A stretch of 34,623 nt of DNA from an uncultured Rhizobiaceae group bacterium. Lineage in GTDB: Bacteria > Pseudomonadota > Alphaproteobacteria > Rhizobiales > Rhizobiaceae. Positions within the stretch are counted from its first letter, which is position 1, and every line of letters begins with the position of its first letter. This document shows, in pieces, positions 1-9,280 of this stretch. The position numbers and the translations under genes were made by a program. The stretch lies in assembly GCA_938030595.1 (NCBI GenBank), contig CALHIB010000036.1, positions 1 through 34,623 on the forward strand. Reading direction: 5' to 3'. The notes below the pieces were generated by a model. That model was not told where the DNA came from, ran no database searches, and saw nothing but the letters and a program-made list of their open reading frames with translations.

Positions 1-818
1 GCATTTTTCTCATGTTCACGAATGCGCACACCCATTGAACGAATGCCTCGCAAAGTAAGATAAGTATCATCAGGACTTGCACAGCACCCCATGATGCCAT
101 GGTGCCTGTGAAGTTGCTTCCAGCAACGCTCATTGGCAGAAACAGAACCCAAAACTAGATCTGAGTGACCTGCAGGATATTTGGTGAGTGCATGAATCGA
201 AATATCAACACCGTAGTCCAAAGACTTGAAATACAACGGAGTTGCCCAAGTATTATCGATCATGACAATTGCATTACGCTCATGCGCAGCCTTGCAGATG
301 GCTGGAATATCCTGAACTTCAAACGTATTTGAGCCAGGCGACTCCGTGAATATTACCGATGTATTATCCTTGATAAGTTCTGAAATACCTGCGCCAATCA
401 GCGGATCATAATATTCGACTTCAACGCCCATGCGTACAAGTACATCGTCGCAAAACTCGCGAGTAGGGCCATAGCAACTATCCAGAACAAGAATATGGTC
501 GCCACCACTGACGAAAGCCAAAAGCGGCACTGTGATAGCTGCAAGACCAGAAGGTACAAGTACCGTTCCTGCAGAGCCTTCCATTTCGTCAAGGACTTCG
601 CAAAGTGCATCGGTCGTTGGCGTGCCGCGAGTGCCATAAGTGTACTTCTGCGTTCTGTTACGCATGGTCTCATAGTTTGGGTAAAGCACGGTTGATGCAT
701 GGACAACAGGTGGGTTCACAAACCCATGATAGGCGTCGGGGTGATTCCCCGTATGGGTGAGTTGAGTATCAGGCTGATAGGTTTTTACTTCCAGTTTATC
801 AGCATCAGTTTTGCTCAT
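1..818 (-). CDS. metC: Cystathionine beta-lyase (MetC-type, PLP-dependent Cys/Met metabolism enzyme), 3' end outside the window
   Basis: Reverse-strand reading from ATG at 818: MSKTDADKLEVKTYQPDTQLTHTGNHPDAYHGFVNPPVVHASTVLYPNYETM...YTYGTRGTPTTDAL...IDNTWATPLYFKSLDYGVDISIHALTKYPAGHSDLVLGSV. The PLP-lysine motif region (SIHALTKYPAGHSD) is typical of the Cys/Met metabolism family. The frame is open to the window edge, so it is absent from the ORF track. Confidence 0.9.
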   Translation of the reverse strand, partial: MSKTDADKLEVKTYQPDTQLTHTGNHPDAYHGFVNPPVVHASTVLYPNYETMRNRTQKYTYGTRGTPTTDALCEVLDEMEGSAGTVLVPSGLAAITVPLLAFVSGGDHILVLDSCYGPTREFCDDVLVRMGVEVEYYDPLIGAGISELIKDNTSVIFTESPGSNTFEVQDIPAICKAAHERNAIVMIDNTWATPLYFKSLDYGVDISIHALTKYPAGHSDLVLGSVSANERCWKQLHRHHGIMGCCASPDDTYLTLRGIRSMGVRIREHEKN

Positions 819-998
819 TGCGATTTTCCCTGTTTAAATTAATAACTTGATAAAGCTACCAAAGACAGAAAATAGTGCAATTCGCAATTATTTCGTGATT
901 AATTTCTAAAATACGAGCGCGGATTATGGTTTTTTTAACAAAAACCGAAGTTTGTCCCGCAATTTGCCAGTTTTAGCTGGGTGCAGAAAAATTTACCC

Positions 999-1027
999 TT
1001 GACGTAAACGCCACAATGCAATTTTAT
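999..1027 (+). promoter_or_regulatory. Putative sigma70-like promoter for aapJ (TTGACG-N17-TTTTAT)
   Basis: TTGACG at 999-1004, 17-nt spacer, TTTTAT at 1022-1027, upstream of aapJ (start 1168). Confidence 0.5.
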
Positions 1028-1167
1028 GTGCAACATTGGTTTTGGGGGAGAATTCTATTCTGTAGAATGAGTTTGAAATTCAAACTTGGAACGAAACCAA
1101 CTTAATTGCCCACAGCAAAACTTGCTGCGGGAGGAAACTAAATGGGTAACAGAAAAGGCTGTTTTCT

Positions 1168-2184
1168 ATGAAAAAAACTATCGTATCTACGCTAGGCGTA
1201 GTTGCATTGAGCGTATCTGCACTTAGTGCATCTGCTGCAACTCTTGATGATGTAAAAGCTAAAGGCTTTGTACAGTGTGGCGTGAGCCAGGGTCTTCCTG
1301 GTTTCTCTAACCCAGACTCTGCTGGTAACTGGACAGGCATCGACGTTGATCTTTGTCGTGGTGTTGCTGCTGCAGTATTCGGCGATGCAACAAAAGTGAA
1401 ATACACACCATTGTCAGCTAAAGAGCGCTTCACAGCACTTCAGTCTGGTGAGATTGATGTTCTTTCACGTAACACAACTTGGACTGCAACTCGTGACACA
1501 ACTTTGGGTCTTAACTTTGCTGGCGTAAACTACTACGACGGTCAAGGCTTCATGGTTCGTAACGATCTCGGTGTTAAGTCTGCTCTTGAGCTTTCAGGTG
1601 CATCTGTTTGTACAAACACTGGTACAACAACAGAACTTAACGTTGCTGATTACTTTGCTGCTAATAAGCTAGAGTATGAAATTGTTGCATTCGAAAAAGC
1701 TGACGAAGTTGTAGCTGCATATGACGCTGGCCGTTGTGACGTTTACACAACTGACCAATCAGGTCTTTATGCTCAACGTCTAAAGCTTACAAATCCTGCT
1801 GACCACACAGTTCTTCCGGAAATCATTTCCAAAGAGCCTCTAGGTCCAGTTGTACGCCAGGGTGATGATCAGTGGTTCAACCTTGTTAAGTGGACACACT
1901 TTGCAATGGTAAACGCTGAAGAGCTTGGTATTACATCTGCAAATGCTGATGAAATGAAAAACTCAGACAACCCTGCTATCAAGCGTGTTCTTGGTACAGA
2001 AGGTGAATTCGGTGCAGCACTAGGTGTCGGCAATGACTGGGCATACAACATCATCAAGCAAGTTGGTAACTACGCGGAAACATTCAACCGCAACGTAGGT
2101 CCAGACACACCGCTAGCGATTTCTCGCGGTACGAACGATCTATGGTCAAAAGGTGGTCTACAGTACGCACCACCAATCCGCTAA
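1168..2184 (+). CDS. aapJ: General L-amino acid ABC transporter, periplasmic substrate-binding protein
   Basis: 338 aa with signal peptide (MKKTIVSTLGVVALSVSALSASAA), SBP_bac_3-like sequence (VKAKGFVQCGVSQGLPGFSNPDSAGNWTGIDVDLCRGVAAAVFGD), first gene of the aap operon. Confidence 0.95.
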   Translation: MKKTIVSTLGVVALSVSALSASAATLDDVKAKGFVQCGVSQGLPGFSNPDSAGNWTGIDVDLCRGVAAAVFGDATKVKYTPLSAKERFTALQSGEIDVLSRNTTWTATRDTTLGLNFAGVNYYDGQGFMVRNDLGVKSALELSGASVCTNTGTTTELNVADYFAANKLEYEIVAFEKADEVVAAYDAGRCDVYTTDQSGLYAQRLKLTNPADHTVLPEIISKEPLGPVVRQGDDQWFNLVKWTHFAMVNAEELGITSANADEMKNSDNPAIKRVLGTEGEFGAALGVGNDWAYNIIKQVGNYAETFNRNVGPDTPLAISRGTNDLWSKGGLQYAPPIR

Positions 2185-2200
2185 GGATTTGATACATATT

Positions 2201-2232
2201 CAGGGCCAGTCATTTGACTGGCCCTGTTTTTT
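2201..2232 (+). terminator. Intrinsic terminator/attenuator between aapJ and aapQ
   Basis: cagggccagtca-tt-tgactggccctg followed by tttttt: perfect 12-bp inverted repeat plus T-tract. Confidence 0.85.
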
Positions 2233-2324
2233 ATATGCGGCATTAGACCGTAAATTCTAAAAAGTATTTTCGCATTTCGTAGAACGCTATAAAGCAGTTC
2301 CGTTTATGCAACAGGTGAGGGAAA

Positions 2325-3521
2325 ATGGCTGTAACCGATACACCGCAAGGTCACGAGAAGCCCAAGGTAAAGCTTCTTAACGATCCGAAATTCAGATCAA
2401 TTATTTTTCAGGGGCTTCTAATCCTCATATTGGCTTGGCTTGTATGGAGCATGATTGATAATGCTGCAACAAACCTGCAAAAAGCAGGTATCGCCTCAGG
2501 GTTTGGGTTTTTAAGCACAGCTTCAGGCTTTGGTCTCAATTTTTCACCCTTCATTGAATACACTTCCAGTTCATCTTTTCTCCAGGTTTATTGGGTCGGT
2601 TTGCAGAACACGCTGGTTCTTGCAGTAATTGGTGTTATCTTCGCGACCCTAATTGGTTTTATTATGGGCGTGGCTCGGCTTTCAAATAACTGGGTAATCA
2701 GCAAAATCGCTTATTGGTATGTGGAAGTAATGCGGAATATTCCGTTACTACTACAAATCTTTATTTGGTATAAAGGCGTACTTGCAACGCTTCCAACATC
2801 TAAAAACTCAATTGATTTAGGACTGTTCGGTTTTCTCAATACAAAAGGATTATTTGCGCCGCAATTTATTTTCGGAGAAGGCTCAGGTTTAATGGGCTGG
2901 GCTTTGTTGTTAGCAATCGTTATTACATTTGTGTTGAACGGTTGGGCAAAGAAACGCCAAATGGCAACGGGTGAACGCTTCCCGGTATTCTGGACTGGCT
3001 TAGGTCTGATTATTGGCTTGCCGCTTCTGGCATACTTAATCATGGGTCAGCCTGTATCAACGGAATATCCAACTCAGGGTAACTTCGGGCCTAGAGGCGG
3101 AATGCGTGTTATTCCGGAGTTTATCGCACTTATTTTGGCATTGTCGCTATACACTGCTGCCTTTATTGCAGAGATTGTACGAGCGGGTATCTTGGCCGTG
3201 AACCGTGGGCAGACAGAAGCGTCTTATGCGCTGGGCTTGCGTCCAGGCCAAACGCTTCGTCTAAACATTATTCCGCAGGCTCTGCGTGTAATTATTCCAC
3301 CGCTCACCAGCCAGTATTTGAATCTTACGAAGAACTCATCTTTGGCCGTTGCGATTGCTTATCCGGATTTGACAGCCGTGTTTGCAGGTACAGCATTGAA
3401 CCAGACAGGGCAGGCGGTTGAAATCATCGGCATGACCATGTTGACCTATCTTGCCATTTCGCTGGTCACTTCGTTGTTTATGAACTGGTATAACGCCAAA
3501 AACTCACTTGTAGAGCGATAG
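2325..3521 (+). CDS. aapQ: General L-amino acid ABC transporter permease
   Basis: 398 aa multi-TM protein with HisM-type permease signature (EIVRAGILAVNRGQTEASYALGLRPGQTLRLNIIPQALRVIIPPLTSQYLNLTKNSSLAVAIAYPDL). Confidence 0.95.
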   Translation: MAVTDTPQGHEKPKVKLLNDPKFRSIIFQGLLILILAWLVWSMIDNAATNLQKAGIASGFGFLSTASGFGLNFSPFIEYTSSSSFLQVYWVGLQNTLVLAVIGVIFATLIGFIMGVARLSNNWVISKIAYWYVEVMRNIPLLLQIFIWYKGVLATLPTSKNSIDLGLFGFLNTKGLFAPQFIFGEGSGLMGWALLLAIVITFVLNGWAKKRQMATGERFPVFWTGLGLIIGLPLLAYLIMGQPVSTEYPTQGNFGPRGGMRVIPEFIALILALSLYTAAFIAEIVRAGILAVNRGQTEASYALGLRPGQTLRLNIIPQALRVIIPPLTSQYLNLTKNSSLAVAIAYPDLTAVFAGTALNQTGQAVEIIGMTMLTYLAISLVTSLFMNWYNAKNSLVER

Positions 3522-3530
3522 GAGAAAATC

Positions 3531-4937
3531 ATGGCTGATATAGATTCACAAACTTCCATGAACCGCGCAGAAACTGGCGCACTCAACATTGCTTATGTTC
3601 GAAGTGAGTTGGCACCTGCAATGGCTCCACCAATTAATGAGTCTGGTGTGCTTGGCTGGATGCGCAAGAACCTTTTCTCAAACATTCCAAATACAATTCT
3701 GACACTCTTTGCACTTTACATCCTGTATCTAATTATCCCTGGCATGATCCAGTGGGTGTTTACAGATGCGGTTTGGTCGGGTGAAGACCGTCTTGCTTGT
3801 GCAACAATCGCACAAGGTGGCCAGTTGGCTGATGGATGGAATGCAGCTTGTTGGCCATATGTTGGTGCTTATTTTAAGCTGTTCATCTATGGTCGTTATC
3901 CGGACGCAGAACTATGGCGTGTGAATATCGTATTGATCATGTTCTTCGTTGGCCTGGTTCCATTATTAATGCCAAACCTGCCATTCAAGCGTGAAAACCT
4001 TGTCTTTATGCTGCTTATTTTCCCGGTTGCATCGTTTGTGCTTCTTTCAGGTGGTAATCTAAACCTAAACGGCTTTTTGCTTCCTGATGCTCTTATGGCT
4101 CCTTCAGAATTCAAGTTCTGGGTCGATTTCCTAATACTTACCTTGATCATCTGTGGCGGTGTTGGCGCTTATATGAAAGCAACGGATACGGATCCGAAGC
4201 CTGCTGTTATTATTACAGCCATTACCATGGGCGTTATCGCACTTATCCTTTTCGTTATGTCTGTAGACTTCGGCCTTGAGCCGGTTGAGACAGATCGCTG
4301 GGGTGGATTTGTCATGACCCTTGTGATTGCGGTTACAGGTATTGTTGCCGCACTTCCATTGGGTATCTTGCTGGCGCTTGGTCGTCGTTCTGATATGCCT
4401 GCGGTAAGCTTGTTCTCGGTTATCTTTATCGAGTTCTGGCGTGGTGTACCGTTGATTACCGTGCTCTTCATGTCATCTGTGATGTTGCCATTGTTCTTGC
4501 CGGACGGTGTGACCTTCGACAAACTGCTGCGCGCGCTGATCGGTGTGGCACTCTTCTCATCAGCCTATATGGCGGAAGTGGTGCGTGGTGGATTACAGGC
4601 TCTACCTAAAGGTCAATACGAAGGTGCAATGGCAGTAGGCCTGAACTACTGGCAGTCGATGCGTCTCATCATTATGCCGCAAGCGTTGAAGATTGTTATT
4701 CCAGGTATCGTGAACACCTTCATTGGCCTGTTCAAGGATACAACGCTGGTGTCGATCATCGGCCTGCTTGACTTCCTCGGCATGATCAACCTTTCACACT
4801 CAGATTCAAACTGGGCAACCCCCGTGCAGGCCATGACAAGTTATGTCTTCTGCGCATTCATCTTTTTCCTCTTCTGTTTCGGTATGTCGAGATACTCGAT
4901 CTACATGGAAGACAGACTAAACACATCACATAGGTAG
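3531..4937 (+). CDS. aapM: General L-amino acid ABC transporter permease
   Basis: 468 aa multi-TM protein with permease signature ([68 protein letters not shown]). Confidence 0.95.
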   Translation: MADIDSQTSMNRAETGALNIAYVRSELAPAMAPPINESGVLGWMRKNLFSNIPNTILTLFALYILYLIIPGMIQWVFTDAVWSGEDRLACATIAQGGQLADGWNAACWPYVGAYFKLFIYGRYPDAELWRVNIVLIMFFVGLVPLLMPNLPFKRENLVFMLLIFPVASFVLLSGGNLNLNGFLLPDALMAPSEFKFWVDFLILTLIICGGVGAYMKATDTDPKPAVIITAITMGVIALILFVMSVDFGLEPVETDRWGGFVMTLVIAVTGIVAALPLGILLALGRRSDMPAVSLFSVIFIEFWRGVPLITVLFMSSVMLPLFLPDGVTFDKLLRALIGVALFSSAYMAEVVRGGLQALPKGQYEGAMAVGLNYWQSMRLIIMPQALKIVIPGIVNTFIGLFKDTTLVSIIGLLDFLGMINLSHSDSNWATPVQAMTSYVFCAFIFFLFCFGMSRYSIYMEDRLNTSHR

Positions 4938-4948
4938 GTAGAATTATC

Positions 4949-6223
4949 ATGGCTAAGGCAACAAGACCTGCAAAAATGGCTAAACCAAAATCACCGGACG
5001 ATCTGAAAAAGATTAAAGGTGTTGGCCCAAAACTCGAAGGCGTTCTAAACGGTCTGGGGATTTACTCATATGACCAAATTGCACGCTGGAAAAAAGCTGA
5101 AGTTGAATGGGTGGACGATCACCTAAACTTCAAGGGTCGCATTGATCGCGATGACTGGATTCCGCAGTGTAAGATGATGGCAAAAGCATCACCAAACAAG
5201 GCAAGTGGTGCAAAATCTGCAGCCAAGACAAGCGCTGCAAGCAAAGCAGGGGCAAAAGCTAAAACAACATCTGCTTCAACTCGTAAAGAGGCACCTAAGT
5301 CTGCTGGTGCAAAAGCGGCTCCTGCTAAATCAAAGGCTGCAAAAAAGCCAGCAACAAAAGCTGCAGCTAAAAAATCAACTGCGGTTAAAACTGCGGCACC
5401 TGTTATGGCAGCCGCAGCTGCAACTGCCGCAAGTGCAAAGCCTGCGAAAGCTAACGGCAATGGCGCAAAAAAACTTACCGTATCTGAAACCGATGTGGCG
5501 ATTGAAATCACAGACATGAACAAGTGGTATGGTGATTTCCATGTGTTGAAAGACATCAACCTCAAAGTAATGCGCGGTGAGCGTATCGTTGTTGCGGGGC
5601 CTTCAGGTTCGGGTAAATCAACAATGATCCGTTGCATCAACCGTCTGGAAGAGCATCAGCAGGGGCACATCGTCGTTGATGGTAATGAACTTACAAATGA
5701 TCTGAAAAAGATTGATGAAGTACGCCGTGAAGTAGGGATGGTGTTCCAGCACTTTAACCTCTTCCCGCATCTTACAATTCTTGAAAACTGTACATTGGCT
5801 CCAATCTGGGTTCGTAAAACGCCCAAGAAAGAAGCTGAAGAAATTGCAATGCATTTCCTTGAGAAGGTGAAAATTCCTGAGCAGGCTCTAAAATATCCTG
5901 GTCAGCTTTCTGGTGGTCAGCAGCAGCGTGTGGCGATCGCGCGTTCACTTTGTATGAACCCGCGCATCATGTTGTTTGATGAGCCAACATCAGCACTTGA
6001 TCCGGAAATGATCAAGGAAGTGCTTGAAACAATGGTAAGCTTGGCGGAAGACGGCATGACCATGATTTGTGTAACCCACGAAATGGGCTTCGCACGTCAG
6101 GTTGCAAACCGCGTTATCTTTATGGATGAAGGCCAGATCGTCGAGCAAAACGAGCCGGAAGCTTTCTTCGATAATCCGCAACATGAACGCACGAAACTAT
6201 TCCTGAGCCAAATTCTTCACTAG
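4949..6223 (+). CDS. aapP: General L-amino acid ABC transporter ATP-binding protein with N-terminal HhH-like domain and Lys/Ala-rich linker
   Basis: C-terminal ATPase with Walker A (GPSGSGKST), signature (LSGGQQQR) and Walker B (IMLFDEP). N-terminus ([33 protein letters not shown]...WVDDHL) is helix-hairpin-helix-like, followed by about 100 aa of K/A-rich low complexity. Confidence 0.93.
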   Translation: MAKATRPAKMAKPKSPDDLKKIKGVGPKLEGVLNGLGIYSYDQIARWKKAEVEWVDDHLNFKGRIDRDDWIPQCKMMAKASPNKASGAKSAAKTSAASKAGAKAKTTSASTRKEAPKSAGAKAAPAKSKAAKKPATKAAAKKSTAVKTAAPVMAAAAATAASAKPAKANGNGAKKLTVSETDVAIEITDMNKWYGDFHVLKDINLKVMRGERIVVAGPSGSGKSTMIRCINRLEEHQQGHIVVDGNELTNDLKKIDEVRREVGMVFQHFNLFPHLTILENCTLAPIWVRKTPKKEAEEIAMHFLEKVKIPEQALKYPGQLSGGQQQRVAIARSLCMNPRIMLFDEPTSALDPEMIKEVLETMVSLAEDGMTMICVTHEMGFARQVANRVIFMDEGQIVEQNEPEAFFDNPQHERTKLFLSQILH

Positions 6224-6227
6224 GTTT

Positions 6228-6923
6228 ATGCATAAACTTCTTAAAAGATTGGGGCTGTTTATCGCAGCCCCTTTTTTTGTGGTGATACTATATTTAGCAG
6301 CAGCATTCATTGGCGGTATTATTCCTGCAAGCAAAAATGAAACAGTCAATTCAACTCAATCCAAAACTAAACGCATTTTTCTGACAGCAAATGCTTTGCA
6401 CGCAGATATTGCGATACCTGTTGATGATGCAATTCGTGAAAAGTTTACATTTTTACAAGATGCTGGTTTCCCATTGGATAATCCAGGTTTAGAATATTTG
6501 ATTATTGGTTGGGGATCTCGTGAGTTTTATACAAACACGGCTCAATATTCTGACATGGAATTTGGAACGATATGGCGCGCGGCGACAGGCGATGCAGCAG
6601 CTTTACATATTGCTCCTGGTGGAGACATCAGCAAGTCTGAGGGCGTTATGCCAATAATTATGACACAAGCTGGCTTTGATGAAATGATAGACTTCATGCT
6701 TGGTAGTTTGCAGTTGGCAAATCAAAAACCAGACCTAATAGAAGGCGCAACGTTTGGTTATGGGGACTTATTCTATGAGGCAAAAGGGCGTTTTAACATA
6801 TTCAATCCATGCAACGTCTGGGTCTCGCAAGCTTTGAATACGGCAGGTGTATCGGCTGGAATTTGGACACCAACTACCTATAGTTTACGGTTACATCATA
6901 AATTATATATCGAAACGAAATAA
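6228..6923 (+). CDS. DUF2459/TIGR02117-like membrane-anchored protein
   Basis: 231 aa, N-terminal TM segment then IPASK...IFLTANALHADIAIPVDD...YLIIGWGSREFYTNTAQYSDM, resembling the TIGR02117/DUF2459 family. Confidence 0.75.
   Translation: MHKLLKRLGLFIAAPFFVVILYLAAAFIGGIIPASKNETVNSTQSKTKRIFLTANALHADIAIPVDDAIREKFTFLQDAGFPLDNPGLEYLIIGWGSREFYTNTAQYSDMEFGTIWRAATGDAAALHIAPGGDISKSEGVMPIIMTQAGFDEMIDFMLGSLQLANQKPDLIEGATFGYGDLFYEAKGRFNIFNPCNVWVSQALNTAGVSAGIWTPTTYSLRLHHKLYIETK
6251..6278 (+). terminator. Intrinsic terminator of the aap operon, lying inside the next CDS
   Basis: ggggctg-tttatcg-cagcccc followed by ttttttt: 7-bp GC-rich stem, 7-nt loop, T7, 28 nt after the aapP stop. Confidence 0.7.
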
Positions 6924-6925
6924 AC

Positions 6926-8104
6926 CTAAGGCTTCCAGCTATAAATCCAGTCCTGTTTCGCTAACAGATTTTTACCGGAAATTTTGCTTAATCCAAGATT
7001 GCGCACCATGGCGGGAATGCCAGATAAATGATAAATCTGCCCGTTTCTGCGTGCCGTTCTTACCACACGTTGAACCCTTGGCAGTCGCTTTGCTTCAAAT
7101 GCTTTAAGTGCATTTTCCTTATCATCAATTGTTGAAAGACACTGCGTAAGAACATGTGCATCCTCTATCGCTTGTGCAGCACCTTGTGCTGCAAAGGGTA
7201 GCATCGAATGAGCCGCGTCACCGATTAACGCAACGCTTCTATGAGCCATGACACGGATGTCTCGTGTTTCATATAACGGCCAGCCAGACCAGTCTGCTTC
7301 CAGCTCAAGCAGAGATTGAAAATCATCACACCAATGCGAAAAACTCTCTTGCAGTTTGGCTTTCGATATATCTTTTGCCTTAGATTGATCAGCCTCTTGC
7401 GTAACAGCCACGAGATTTAAAAATTCACCGTTACGAACCGGATAGGTAACGACATGCGCTTTTGGACCAAGCCAGCCAAATGTATTATTCATGGCGTTTG
7501 GCATTTTCACATCATTGGCCGGAACCAGCGCTCGCCATGCAATCTTGCCACTGTAAACGGCTTTAGGAAGCTCTAAAATATCATGCCGCACACGTGAATG
7601 AATACCATCAGCGCCAATCAGAATGTCACATAGGTGTTCTGAAGGTTGTGAGCCTGATTGTATCATCGCTGTCGCCCCATTTTCATGGATGGCAGCATCT
7701 ATGATTTCCGCTCCAAAGGAGATTGAAATATCGGGGTGTTGGTCACAAGCTTCAAATAGAATATTTTGTAAATCTGCACGATGGATAACAATATATGGGG
7801 CGTCATAGGTATCCTGGATATCAAACCCGAGCGGAAGACGCGAAAGCTGCTTCCCCGTCATTGCGTTCATCATGATGATCGCTTCAGGTGCAGTTCCTAA
7901 CTCAAGCAATTCATCACTCAACCCTAGTGCACTCAAAATATGAAAGGCATTGGGAGAAATTTGTATTCCGGCACCGATAGGTTGCAAGCTGGCTGTGCGT
8001 TCAAAGACATCAACCCTGTGGCCTGCCTTTGCCAGGCAAAGTGCTGCGGCTAAGCCGCCAATTCCGCCACCAGCAATAAGTATTTTGCGACGGGCAATTG
8101 TCAT
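6926..8104 (-). CDS. FAD-dependent monooxygenase (salicylate hydroxylase/UbiH-like)
   Basis: 392 aa; Rossmann motif GGGIGGLAAALCLAKAGHRVDVFER, GADGIHSRVR, and ALIGDAAHSMLPFAAQGAAQAIEDA. Confidence 0.9.
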   Translation of the reverse strand: MTIARRKILIAGGGIGGLAAALCLAKAGHRVDVFERTASLQPIGAGIQISPNAFHILSALGLSDELLELGTAPEAIIMMNAMTGKQLSRLPLGFDIQDTYDAPYIVIHRADLQNILFEACDQHPDISISFGAEIIDAAIHENGATAMIQSGSQPSEHLCDILIGADGIHSRVRHDILELPKAVYSGKIAWRALVPANDVKMPNAMNNTFGWLGPKAHVVTYPVRNGEFLNLVAVTQEADQSKAKDISKAKLQESFSHWCDDFQSLLELEADWSGWPLYETRDIRVMAHRSVALIGDAAHSMLPFAAQGAAQAIEDAHVLTQCLSTIDDKENALKAFEAKRLPRVQRVVRTARRNGQIYHLSGIPAMVRNLGLSKISGKNLLAKQDWIYSWKP

Positions 8105-8113
8105 GCTGTCAGA

Positions 8114-8359
8114 TTATGCTGCTTGGTCGTTGAAGGTACATCCTTCAGGGCGTGTTTCATGACCTTTTAAATCGCTTGCATGGCGATAAACTGTTGAACA
8201 ATACGGGCAGATGATTTCATTATCACTTCCCATATCCAGGAACACATGTGGATGATCATAAGGTGCATTTGCGCCGCAGCACATGAATTCCTTTACGCCA
8301 ACTTCAATGGCTTCGACACCCTGGTCATTTTGAAAATGTGCAACTGATGTTTCAGCCAT
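8114..8359 (-). CDS. Zinc-finger (zf-CHCC) domain protein
   Basis: FMCCGANAPYDHPHVFLDMGSDNEIICPYCSTVYRH. Start MAETSV chosen because AGGA lies upstream of the ATG at 8359; an upstream ATG at 8377 is an alternative. Confidence 0.8.
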   Translation of the reverse strand: MAETSVAHFQNDQGVEAIEVGVKEFMCCGANAPYDHPHVFLDMGSDNEIICPYCSTVYRHASDLKGHETRPEGCTFNDQAA

Positions 8360-8445
8360 AATAATATCCTTATGCATTTGCTTTTACATGTAATACTCTT
8401 CTAAAAGATTGTGTAGTTTATGCAAAGAGAATTTTGAGAGACCCC

Positions 8446-9192
8446 ATGAAAATTGCCAAACTTGATGTAGCCGAGATTGCTTATCTGGATGAAGGAGAGG
8501 GGGATGCTATCCTGCTCATTCACGGGTTTGCTTCCAACGCCAAAACCAATTGGATTAGCCCCGGTTGGGTGCAATTTCTGGTGGATAGTGGTTTCCGTGT
8601 AATTGCATTGGATAACCGGGGTCATGGTGCCAGTCAGAAGTTTTATGAGGAAGCTGCCTATGCACTGAAAAACATGGCTGATGATGCAGTTGGTTTGTTG
8701 GAATATTTAAACATCAAACAAGCACATATAATGGGCTATTCTCTAGGGGCAAGAATATCTTCAACACTGGCTTCGCGCTCACCAGAACGCGTTAGCAAAC
8801 TTGTTTTGGCAGGCAATGGTTATAACATGATTGAAGGGTCGTTTGATTCATCTGAAATTCATGCAGGCCTCTCAGCAGCTAGCCTTGAGGATGTAACAAC
8901 ACAAATTGGCAAGGATTTCAGAACCTTTGCAGAGATGACTGGCAGTGATTTAAAAGCACTTGCAGCTTGCATCATGGGTGGCCGATCATACATCAAAAGG
9001 GAAGTATTCGAAAACCTGAAACCACAAACCATGGTGATAGTTGGTACAGAAGACACTGTTGCGGTGGATGGCAAAAAACTTGCAGATATCATTCCCAATG
9101 GCCACTTTGAACCTATCCCAAAACGCAATCACATGAACGCGGTTGGCGACAAGGTTTATAAGGAAAAAGTTCTGGAATTTTTGGCGAAATAG
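8446..9192 (+). CDS. Alpha/beta hydrolase
   Basis: LLIHGFASNAKTNW, IALDNRGHGAS, nucleophile elbow MGYSLGARIS. ATG start at 8446 preferred over the TTG at 8434. Confidence 0.88.
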   Translation: MKIAKLDVAEIAYLDEGEGDAILLIHGFASNAKTNWISPGWVQFLVDSGFRVIALDNRGHGASQKFYEEAAYALKNMADDAVGLLEYLNIKQAHIMGYSLGARISSTLASRSPERVSKLVLAGNGYNMIEGSFDSSEIHAGLSAASLEDVTTQIGKDFRTFAEMTGSDLKALAACIMGGRSYIKREVFENLKPQTMVIVGTEDTVAVDGKKLADIIPNGHFEPIPKRNHMNAVGDKVYKEKVLEFLAK

Positions 9193-9280
9193 TACCAGTT
9201 TACAATTGTTCACCATATATTGCCTTGTTCTCTTGTCATCATGGCTTATATTTGGAAGTCTGGTTTAAAGGAAAAAGCCC

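Noticed and set aside
398-706. 102-aa minus-strand ORF and 66-aa plus-strand ORF
   Set aside because: Both are out-of-frame readings of the metC coding region, which reads continuously from 818 to the window edge.
1080-1433. 117-aa minus-strand ORF overlapping the aapJ leader and 5' end
   Set aside because: Antisense to a strongly coding aapJ; product shows no recognisable domain.
4169-4522. Antisense ORF within aapM
   Set aside because: Ser/Thr/Ile-rich product typical of reverse-frame reading of a membrane protein gene.
5119-5640. 173-aa minus-strand ORF inside aapP (and the 104-aa ORF 5205..5519 in another plus frame)
   Set aside because: Shadow ORFs created by the GC-biased Lys/Ala-rich linker of aapP; low-complexity products, no independent start signals.
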